Assembly: GCA_016872875.1 (NCBI GenBank)
Contig: VGYW01000165.1
Location: 1 to 16,758 of the forward strand
Direction: 5' to 3'
Length of the DNA stretch: 16,758 bases
From: Planctomycetota bacterium
GTDB taxonomy: Bacteria; Planctomycetota; PUPC01; DSUN01
The position numbers and the translations under genes are program-made. Under the pieces are notes generated by a model. It worked only from the letters and a program-made list of their open reading frames with translations. It searched no databases and was not told the origin of the DNA. Each line of letters starts with the position of its first letter. Position 1 is the stretch's first letter. Positions 7,065 through 13,238 of the stretch are shown piece by piece.

Positions 7065-7093
7065 TTGACAACGGGGCGGCGACGGGCTATAGT
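7065..7093 (+). promoter_or_regulatory. Sigma70-type promoter for the first isomerase-like gene
   Basis: TTGACA (7065-7070), a 17-base spacer and TATAGT (7088-7093) form an almost consensus promoter. Transcription would start near 7100, giving a leader of about 59 bases before the ATG at 7159. Confidence 0.75.
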
Positions 7094-7158
7094 CGAGCGC
7101 ATCAGCAGTGGCTTCGAGCCGGGTCCATTCGCCACCCTTTGGTCGAAAGGAAGGAGCC

Positions 7159-8580
7159 ATGCGCAAGGTAGTGGACCGTCGTGGGTTTCTTGCTGCGTCC
7201 GCCGGGGCAGGGGCGCTCCTCGGCGGCCTCTGGCGGCGGGTCGGGCTGGCCGCCGCCCCCGAGGAGTGGCCGCCGAAGCTCCCCACCGTCAGAATCTACA
7301 AGGTCTTCGCAGGGCGCACAGGCGGCCACTACCTGTCGCGCCCGAAGGACGAGATTGACAGGTTCAACGCCTACCTCGACGGCGTGGCGAAGAAGCTGGG
7401 CGGAGTCGAGTTCGTCGGCGGCGACCTCATCCCCGACGTCAAGGTCGAGGCGGTCGCGGAGAAGATGAAGGGCGCCGACGGCGCGCTCCTCTTCCACCTT
7501 TCGGGCCACGGCGGCGACGCGCCGGTCCTCAGCAAGCTGATTGACACGGGCGTTCCCGCAGCCGTCTTCTCCCAGCCCTTCAGCGGCCACGGCTGGATGT
7601 ACTTCCCCGCCCTCGCCAAGGCGGGCCGCAAGGTGGCCATCCTCCCCACGAGCGACTGGGGCGAGCTCGACCACATGGTCGGCCTCATGCGCGTCCCCGC
7701 CTGGATGCGGCAGACCCGCATCTTCATGCTCGGCGCCCCTCAGGGCACCGGCCCAGCCTGCGACCCCAAGCAGGTGAAGGACCGCCTCGGCGCCGAAGCC
7801 ATTCCGATGAAGTGGGAGCAGATGGTGGAGGCGATGAAGGCCGTTGACGCCAAGGCCGCCGAGGCCGAGGCCGAGGAATACTGGCTCAAGGTCGCCCAGA
7901 AAGTCGTCGAGCCGAAGCGCGACGAGATCATCGCCTCGGCACGCATGTACCTGGCGACCAAGGCCCTGATGGCCAAGGAGCGGGTCCGCGCCATCACCAG
8001 CTCCCACTGCATGGGGAACCCGCGCGGCTGCTTCACCTTCAGCAAGCTCAACGACGAGGGGCTCGTCGGCGCCTGCGAGGGCGACATGGACTCCACCCTC
8101 ACCATGCTCATCTTCGGCTACGCCTTCGGCGTGCCCGGCTTCATCACCGACCCGGTGTTCGACGTGGCGAAGAACGCCCTCATCCACTTCCACTGCACGT
8201 CGGCCACGAAGCTCGACGGCCCGCAGGGGAAGCGGATGCCCTTCAACATCCGCAACCAGACCGACAGCCAGGGCGGCGTCGCACTCGAAGTCGAGAACCG
8301 CATCGGCCAGATGGTCACCTGCGCCAAGCTCATTGACCTCGACAAGATGCTCATCTCCACGGGCAAGATCATCGAGGTCACGCACGACAAGCTTGGCTGC
8401 CGCACCCAGTTCACCACCGAGGTCAAGGACGCCCGCTCGATGTTCCACAACTGGGGCGGGGGCGTCCTCAAGGGCGGCGTGATGACCCTCCTCCACCGCG
8501 CCGTCTTCTACGGTGACCGGATGCAGGACATCAGGCACCTCGGCGCACTCATGAGTTTCAAGGTCGTCGAGGAAGCATAG
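7159..8580 (+). CDS. Tat-exported L-fucose isomerase-like protein, paralog A
   Basis: This 473-residue protein starts with a twin-arginine signal (DRRGFLAASAGAGALLGG) ending near Ala31-33, so it should be exported folded. The rest resembles the L-fucose/L-arabinose isomerase fold. GACEGDMDSTLTMLIFG (304-320) matches the metal-site segment of FucI; FHC (344-346) and HRAVFYGD (446-453) supply a likely second-shell residue and the late histidine. Canonical isomerases interconvert aldose and ketose in the cytoplasm with Mn2+, so export is unusual and the substrate is unknown. The start is ATG 7159, with AAGGAG two bases upstream and a further AAAGG before it; an earlier in-frame ATG at 7108 lacks a ribosome site and would bury the Tat signal. 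Paralog B lies 1.5 kb downstream and shares the C-terminal VEEA ending. Confidence 0.82.
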   Translation: MRKVVDRRGFLAASAGAGALLGGLWRRVGLAAAPEEWPPKLPTVRIYKVFAGRTGGHYLSRPKDEIDRFNAYLDGVAKKLGGVEFVGGDLIPDVKVEAVAEKMKGADGALLFHLSGHGGDAPVLSKLIDTGVPAAVFSQPFSGHGWMYFPALAKAGRKVAILPTSDWGELDHMVGLMRVPAWMRQTRIFMLGAPQGTGPACDPKQVKDRLGAEAIPMKWEQMVEAMKAVDAKAAEAEAEEYWLKVAQKVVEPKRDEIIASARMYLATKALMAKERVRAITSSHCMGNPRGCFTFSKLNDEGLVGACEGDMDSTLTMLIFGYAFGVPGFITDPVFDVAKNALIHFHCTSATKLDGPQGKRMPFNIRNQTDSQGGVALEVENRIGQMVTCAKLIDLDKMLISTGKIIEVTHDKLGCRTQFTTEVKDARSMFHNWGGGVLKGGVMTLLHRAVFYGDRMQDIRHLGALMSFKVVEEA

Positions 8581-8622
8581 CTCGGCAATCGCTCGGAGAT
8601 GCCGTTCCAGCGCTTGGGCCGC

Positions 8623-8651
8623 TTGACAACAGGGGGCCGGGATCGTACCCT
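8623..8651 (+). promoter_or_regulatory. Probable promoter of the nuclease cassette
   Basis: TTGACA (8623-8628), a 17-base spacer and TACCCT (8646-8651) place a start near 8658, about 80 bases before the ATG at 8738. The -10 box is imperfect. A 7-bp inverted repeat with a two-base loop (GGTCGCC/GGCGACC, about 8660-8676) lies at the predicted 5' end of the transcript. The remaining intergenic sequence (8581-8737) shows no gene. Confidence 0.5.
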
Positions 8652-8737
8652 TGGCATCGGGGTCGCCTTGGCGACCGGCCGAGCGATCGGTATGGACCGG
8701 GGACTGACGACAGTAAACCTGTTTCGGCGGACCCAGA

Positions 8738-9550
8738 ATGCTGACCTTCCTTTTCTGGAACCTGAACGCTAGGCCGCTTGAGGCCGTCGTGGCCAGCTTG
8801 GCTCGCACTAACAACGTGGACGTGATTGTCCTGGCCGAGTGTGAAGCAGCAAGCTCCGAGCTACTCAGGTATCTGAACCGGCGCGCGGAGAGAGACTTCG
8901 AGTTCACGTTCAGTAGCTGCGAGAAGGTGGCCGTTTACACGCGTTTCTCCAGCGAGTTCGTTCTGCCAATCTCAGAGACCAACAGGTTCACGGTTCGACG
9001 GCTGCGATTGCCCGCAAGCCCCGAGATTCTCATGGCCGCTGCCCACCTGCCTGGCAAACTGTTCTGGAGCGACCGAAGCCAGGCTTTCGAGTGTGAAAGG
9101 TACGCTCGCATGATCAGGGAAGCGGAGGACGTCATCGGACACAGAAGGACGGTTGTGCTTGGAGACTTCAACATGCACCCGTTCGAGGAGGGATTGTTGG
9201 CCGCACCGAGCTTCAACGCCATGATGACCCGTGAGATCGCTTCGAGAGGCGCAAGAACGGTACAGGGGGAGTCTTATCCATGCTTGTTCAACCCCATGTG
9301 GAGGTTCTTTGGTGACGGGACAGCCGGTCCGCCGGGAACCTACTACCGCGAAGCAGCCGAGCACGTGACAACTTTCTGGAGCATGTTCGACCAGGTGCTG
9401 GTCCGCCCGGCTCTCCTCAGGCGTTTCAGGAGCGAAAGCGTCAGAATACTGAGCAGTGCCGGACGGGTCCGGCTGCTCGACAGACGTGGCGTACCCGATT
9501 CAGGACGGTTTTCCGACCATCTTCCGATCATTTTCCAGCTCGACATCTGA
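8738..9550 (+). CDS. Endonuclease/exonuclease/phosphatase (EEP) family protein
   Basis: This 270-residue soluble protein carries the full EEP catalytic set: WNLN (7-10), a metal-binding Glu in VLAECE (31-36), His103 in AAHLPGK, GDFNMHP (142-148), DQVLVRP (218-224) and SDHLPI (259-264). EEP enzymes are Mg2+-dependent phosphodiester hydrolases acting on DNA, RNA, phosphoinositides or lipids; the substrate cannot be read from the sequence. There is no signal peptide, so it is presumably cytoplasmic. The ATG at 8738 has no clear Shine-Dalgarno but gives the exact N-terminus expected, with the first strand reaching WNLN. Base and codon use are visibly less GC-biased than in the flanking isomerase genes. 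Its partner gene starts 14 bases after its stop, so the pair looks like a transferred cassette. Confidence 0.88.
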   Translation: MLTFLFWNLNARPLEAVVASLARTNNVDVIVLAECEAASSELLRYLNRRAERDFEFTFSSCEKVAVYTRFSSEFVLPISETNRFTVRRLRLPASPEILMAAAHLPGKLFWSDRSQAFECERYARMIREAEDVIGHRRTVVLGDFNMHPFEEGLLAAPSFNAMMTREIASRGARTVQGESYPCLFNPMWRFFGDGTAGPPGTYYREAAEHVTTFWSMFDQVLVRPALLRRFRSESVRILSSAGRVRLLDRRGVPDSGRFSDHLPIIFQLDI

Positions 9551-9564
9551 AAGGAGGCGAGCCA

Positions 9565-10032
9565 ATGCCCGAAGACTTCTGGCCCAACATCCGTCTTTCC
9601 AAGCACAGAATGCCCGTGGGCATTCTCAGAGAGCAGGCGTCTTTGCTGGGGCGCAAGACGAGAAACGTGGTTACCGCGAAGGTCGTCAGCTACCAGGAAG
9701 GGAAAGTCCTAGCTCATGACCTTCAACTCGTTGCACCGGCGCTTGGCCACTACACGTACCTGGCTCTCACCGTGCAGCATCCCATCTCGCTCTATCCGAT
9801 GCGGATCATTGACCACCTGCGCAACGACAATCTCCTGAAAGCAAGCACAGAAGACCAGTTTAGGGCCATCCTGAAAGAGATTCTGTCCTCGCATGAGATG
9901 AAGAGGGTCGTCGAAGTGCTACTCGCTCAGAGCGAGTCGGCCAAGCCCAAGATGCACCCGACACCGCCCAGAGCGCGGGAACCGTTCGTCAAAGAACCGC
10001 TGCCTCCCGTATCGGCCACCCGTCGAGGTTGA
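9565..10032 (+). CDS. Unknown protein paired with the EEP nuclease (155 aa)
   Basis: This 155-residue protein has a compact N-terminal domain beginning FWPNIRLSKHRMPVGILREQ, then DLQLVAPALGHYTYLALTV (52-70) and ISLYPMRIIDHL (74-85), which look like beta strands. A helical part follows (97-124, EDQFRAILKEIL...VVEVLLAQSE), then a Pro/Arg-rich tail. No signal peptide or membrane helix is seen and there are no obvious catalytic motifs. I do not recognise a named family. AAGGAGG (9551-9557) eight bases before the ATG is the strongest ribosome site in the window, so it may be made in excess over the nuclease. Tight spacing and shared base composition suggest it works with, regulates or inhibits the EEP protein. 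A gap of 79 bases to paralog B holds the next promoter. Confidence 0.75.
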   Translation: MPEDFWPNIRLSKHRMPVGILREQASLLGRKTRNVVTAKVVSYQEGKVLAHDLQLVAPALGHYTYLALTVQHPISLYPMRIIDHLRNDNLLKASTEDQFRAILKEILSSHEMKRVVEVLLAQSESAKPKMHPTPPRAREPFVKEPLPPVSATRRG

Positions 10033-10036
10033 ACGC

Positions 10037-10064
10037 TTGACGGGAGTTGCGCGGGAGGTATTGT
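10037..10064 (+). promoter_or_regulatory. Sigma70-type promoter for the second isomerase-like gene
   Basis: TTGACG (10037-10042), a 16-base spacer and TATTGT (10059-10064) would start transcription near 10071, about 40 bases before the ATG at 10112. It lies just after the end of the cassette. Confidence 0.6.
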
Positions 10065-10111
10065 CACTGCTCTGTCCTTTCTGTACCTGCAGTCGTAAAG
10101 GGGCCTCTGAG

Positions 10112-11680
10112 ATGAACGAGACATCTCCCTTGCCCAAGGGGCATTGTTGCGGCTGTCCGCTCAGCCGCAGGAAGTTCCTCGGGGGCTGCGCGGCGGGGGC
10201 GGCGGGGATGGTGGCGCTCGGAGCGCAAGGTGGCGAAGCGCCCGCGCCAGCCGCGAAGGCGAAGGTGAGGCTGGCCTTCACCTACGTGCCGTCCACAGGC
10301 CCCATCTGGCCGAACATCGGCTATGACTTCGAGAAGCGGAAGAAGGAAATCCTCGACAAGTTGGTGCCAGGCTGCCCCAACGTCGAGTTCGTCCCCGCCG
10401 ATGTCCTGAACCGCGACCAGGCCAAGGAACTGATCGAGAAGGACAAGGACGCCGGTTTCGACGGCAATCTGGTTCTCCTCCTCGGGCTCTGGACCGGCGC
10501 CTCGGGCGCGCTGGCCACCACCGGCAAGCCCACCCTCTTCGTGGACGACCTCTACGGCGGCTCGGGCGAGTTCCTCACTCAACTGCCCGGCGTCCTCCGC
10601 TCCAAGAAGCCGGTCGAGTGGGTCTCGTCCTCTCGCCTCGACGATGTGGTCGCCTCGGCCAACTGCTTCGCGCTCCTCAAGCAGGGGAAGACCGCCGATG
10701 ACTTCGTGGCCGCCGCCAAGGCCGCCCGCCTGAAGAACTCGGCGCCGATGGGCGACATGACCTGCAAGGAAGACAAGGTGCAGGCCATTGACGTGGCCGA
10801 GTGCCTCAAGCGCCTCAAAGAGAAGACCATGCTCACCGTTGGCGGCGGCTGGGGCATGCCCGGCATCGCCAAGCAGATCGAGGACGCCGTCGGCGTCAAA
10901 GTCGTCCCCGTGGACTTCAAGGAGCTCCACGCCGCCTACCAGGCCGCCGACAAGGACGAGGCGGCCAAGTGGGCCGACAAGTGGCTGAAGGCCCCCGACA
11001 CGAAGCTCATCGAGCCCAAGCCCGACGAGGTCCAGCGCTCGGGCGCCATGCACCTTGCCATGCTCGACGTGCTGAAGAAGCGCAACGCCCAGGCCATCAC
11101 CATCAACTGCCTCGGCGGCTTCTACGGCGGCCACATCAAGGCTTATCCCTGCCTCGGCTTCACCCAACTGAACGACGACGGCCTCGTCGGCGCCTGCGAA
11201 GCCGACATCATGTCCACCATCACCATGATGATCTTCGGCACCCTCACGGGGCGGCCAGGCTTCATCTCCGACCCCGTGGTTGACACCTCGAAGAACCAGA
11301 TCATCTACGCCCACTGCGTAGCGCCGCGAAAGGTCTTCGGCCCCAATGGCCCCTCGAACCCTGCCGACATCCGCTCCCACTCCGAGGACCGCAAGGGCGC
11401 CGTCTACCGCTCGCTCCTCCCCCTCGGCTACATGACCACCACACTCGAGGTCAACTGCGGCTCGAAGCAAATCCTCTTCCACCAGTCCAAGAGCGTAGAC
11501 AACATAGACGAGGACAAGGCCTGCCGCACGAAGCTCGCGGGCGACCTCAAGGGCGACCTCGTGAAGCTCACCACCAACTGGGGCTGGGGCTGGCACCGCG
11601 TGACCTTCTACGGCGACCTCCGCCCACAGGTGGAAGCCTTCGCCCAGGCCACGGGCATGAAGATCGTCGAGGAAGCGTGA
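10112..11680 (+). CDS. Tat-exported L-fucose isomerase-like protein, paralog B
   Basis: This 522-residue protein has a twin-arginine signal (SRRKFLGGCAAGAAG, about 18-32), preceded by a cysteine cluster HCCGCP (11-16). The mature part shares the isomerase-like C-terminal half with paralog A: GLVGACEADIMSTITMMIFG (358-377), AHC (400-402), HRVTFYGD (495-502) and the final K-x-VEEA. The N-terminal domain is clearly different, with GLWTGASGALATTGKPTLFVDD (quoted in parts: GLWTGASG, GKPTLFVDD, 125-146), suggesting a different ligand. The start is ATG 10112, with AAAGGGG seven bases upstream; a GTG-type start further up would precede the Tat signal and is rejected. The sugar or other substrate is unknown. 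A strong terminator follows the stop codon. Confidence 0.82.
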   Translation: MNETSPLPKGHCCGCPLSRRKFLGGCAAGAAGMVALGAQGGEAPAPAAKAKVRLAFTYVPSTGPIWPNIGYDFEKRKKEILDKLVPGCPNVEFVPADVLNRDQAKELIEKDKDAGFDGNLVLLLGLWTGASGALATTGKPTLFVDDLYGGSGEFLTQLPGVLRSKKPVEWVSSSRLDDVVASANCFALLKQGKTADDFVAAAKAARLKNSAPMGDMTCKEDKVQAIDVAECLKRLKEKTMLTVGGGWGMPGIAKQIEDAVGVKVVPVDFKELHAAYQAADKDEAAKWADKWLKAPDTKLIEPKPDEVQRSGAMHLAMLDVLKKRNAQAITINCLGGFYGGHIKAYPCLGFTQLNDDGLVGACEADIMSTITMMIFGTLTGRPGFISDPVVDTSKNQIIYAHCVAPRKVFGPNGPSNPADIRSHSEDRKGAVYRSLLPLGYMTTTLEVNCGSKQILFHQSKSVDNIDEDKACRTKLAGDLKGDLVKLTTNWGWGWHRVTFYGDLRPQVEAFAQATGMKIVEEA

Positions 11681-11702
11681 GGCCCCAGAGCCCTCGCTCA
11701 TG

Positions 11703-11737
11703 ACCTCCCGCAGGTTTCGGAACCTGCGGGAGGTTTT
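11703..11737 (+). terminator. Intrinsic terminator after isomerase paralog B
   Basis: A perfect 14-bp stem (ACCTCCCGCAGGTT, 11703-11716, with its complement 11721-11734) closes a four-base TCGG loop and runs directly into TTTT (11734-11737). The T-run exists only on the plus strand. The hairpin abuts the stop codon of the convergent TPR gene (11737-11739), so it may also protect that transcript's 3' end. Confidence 0.9.
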
Positions 11738-13128
11738 CACTTGGAAGGCGCGGCCCGGAGCTTGGCGAGGAGTTCATCCACCTGGGGCTTGATGCCCGGT
11801 GACAACGCCGAGGCCGCCTTGAGCTTCTCCACACCTTCGTCGCGCTTGCCGAGCTTGAGGAGGGCGACGCCCCAGTAGAAAGAGGTCATCGGGTCTCGCG
11901 GCTTGAGGGCGTCGGCGCGAGCGAACTTCTCGCACGCATCGGCGAACCGCGCGAGGTTTGCAAGCGCAACGCCCCAGTTGAACCACGTGTCGGCATTCCG
12001 CGGGTTGATCTCCGCCGCCTTCGCATACTTCTCGCACGCCTCTTTGTTGTTCCCCATGCGTTCCAGGGCGACGCCCCAGTTGCAGAGGGCCTTGTCGAAG
12101 CGGGGCCGCAGCTCGACGGCTCTGGCGTATCTCGTGCAGGCTTCGCCGTGGCGCCCGAGGCGGCGGAGAGCCACACCCCAGTAGCAGTAGGCCTCCGCGT
12201 CTCGGGGGTTCAGCTCGGCGGCCTTCGCGCAGAGCTCCGCGCCCGCCTCCAGCTTGCCCAGGCCGGTCAGCACGGCGCCAAGCCCCACGTATGCCTCGGC
12301 GTGGCGCGGATTGATCTCGATGGCCCGGGCGTAGTGGCGCACCGCCTCTGGATACTTCTCGGCGTCGCGGAACGCCCTGCCCACCTCCTCGGCGAGCACG
12401 CCGACCACCTGGGCCGCCGAGAGGGGTTCCAGGTGAATCCCGCCCAGTTCGCCCAGTTGCTGCTTCCCCAGGTGCCCGACCAGGTAGTCGGTGGAATCGT
12501 GGATCGCCCCACCCTTGGTGGCCTCGATGAAGAATGGCCGCTTCGCGTCGTCGCACCGCAGGAAGACGTGCTTCGGCGCAGTGACCAGTTGGACGGGCAC
12601 CTTCGCCCTCCGCGCCGCGCACAGGTAGAGGAGCGACAGGCCCAGGCAGTTGCCTTTCTTCCCGTCGAGTACGGTATCGAGGGTGTGCGGCTCGCCGGGC
12701 GCGAAGCCCTCGCGCTCGAAGAGCAACGAGGCCAGCGACGCCACCCGCTCCCGCGGCGTCTCGCCCGTCACTGTGAGCCTTTGCACGAGTGCATCGAGCC
12801 GCGCCCTGTAAGCCCCCACGTCCAGGCCCGGCCGCAACTCCTTCGCTGCCCGGAGCGCCTCGGCAGCCAGGTCAATATCGTCTTCGTTGAGCACCTTCAC
12901 GTCACGGGAGCGGATGGTGCCCTGCCGCAGCTTTTCGCCGTCGAAGAACAGGATGGACAGCAGCTCGCCCTTGCGCTCGCCGACGCCGAACCAGCGCCCC
13001 TTCTGGGCGACGGCGCTCCCGCCGCCATCGAGCGAGACCTGGGCGCGTTCGGCGGCCACCTCGACGACCTCGGCGGCCGCAGCCACAACTGCCGAGGCAG
13101 CGATTCCCACGAGAAGCCCGTTTCGCAT
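11737..13128 (-). CDS. Secreted transglutaminase-like (SirB1-type) protein with TPR repeats
   Basis: This 463-residue protein has a signal-like hydrophobic N-terminus (MRNGLLVGIAASAVVAAAA). An SH3-like stretch follows (about 28-80). A transglutaminase/SirB1-type domain has Cys161 in KKGNCLGLS, His187 in APKHVFLR and Glu202 in FFIEATKGG as the likely catalytic triad. The C-terminal half (about 242-445) is six TPR units of 34 residues with recurring YWGVAL/NWGVAL and EINPR motifs, a protein-binding scaffold. This resembles periplasmic transglutaminase-TPR proteins of unknown substrate in PVC-type bacteria. The ATG at 13128 lies six bases from a -10 box, so the message appears leaderless. It diverges from the kelch gene and converges on the isomerase terminator. 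Confidence 0.85.
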   Translation of the reverse strand: MRNGLLVGIAASAVVAAAAEVVEVAAERAQVSLDGGGSAVAQKGRWFGVGERKGELLSILFFDGEKLRQGTIRSRDVKVLNEDDIDLAAEALRAAKELRPGLDVGAYRARLDALVQRLTVTGETPRERVASLASLLFEREGFAPGEPHTLDTVLDGKKGNCLGLSLLYLCAARRAKVPVQLVTAPKHVFLRCDDAKRPFFIEATKGGAIHDSTDYLVGHLGKQQLGELGGIHLEPLSAAQVVGVLAEEVGRAFRDAEKYPEAVRHYARAIEINPRHAEAYVGLGAVLTGLGKLEAGAELCAKAAELNPRDAEAYCYWGVALRRLGRHGEACTRYARAVELRPRFDKALCNWGVALERMGNNKEACEKYAKAAEINPRNADTWFNWGVALANLARFADACEKFARADALKPRDPMTSFYWGVALLKLGKRDEGVEKLKAASALSPGIKPQVDELLAKLRAAPSK

Positions 13129-13134
13129 GCCCCG

Positions 13135-13162
13135 ATGATAGCGCGTGGCCGGAAACGGTCAA
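13135..13162 (-). promoter_or_regulatory. Promoter of the transglutaminase-TPR gene (leaderless start)
   Basis: On the minus strand TTGACC (13162-13157), a 16-base spacer and TATCAT (13140-13135) are followed by only six bases before the ATG at 13128. Transcription would begin at or within two bases of the start codon. Confidence 0.6.
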
Positions 13163-13178
13163 GCGCGGGCTCATGCTC

Positions 13179-13207
13179 TTGGCAACAAGGCCGGAGATTG
13201 GTATAAC
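13179..13207 (+). promoter_or_regulatory. Promoter of the kelch-type gene
   Basis: TTGGCA (13179-13184), a 17-base spacer and TATAAC (13202-13207) predict a start near 13214 and a leader of about 25 bases containing AAGGAG (13226-13231). It diverges from the minus-strand promoter, with the two -35 boxes 16 bases apart. Confidence 0.75.
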
Positions 13208-13238
13208 TACGGACACCCTCAAGTGAAGGAGATGGCGC

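Noticed and set aside
5485..7068. Plus-strand frame of about 527 codons opposite CydA-like paralog 2
   Set aside because: The translation is low-complexity Glu/His/Arg-rich sequence typical of the complement of a membrane protein gene. The minus-strand frame holds heme ligands and CxxCH.
7108..7158. Earlier in-frame ATG for isomerase paralog A
   Set aside because: It lacks a ribosome site and would place 17 residues before the Tat signal; ATG 7159 has AAGGAG and gives a proper leader.
10184..10192. LGGC in paralog B as a lipoprotein lipobox
   Set aside because: The cysteine follows only five residues after the twin arginines, leaving no hydrophobic region before it, so lipoprotein processing is unlikely.
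10064..11740. Long minus-strand open frame opposite isomerase paralog B, and a similar one at 7102-8907 opposite paralog A
   Set aside because: Both mirror the codon structure of clear Tat-exported proteins on the plus strand; no start signals or family motifs are seen.
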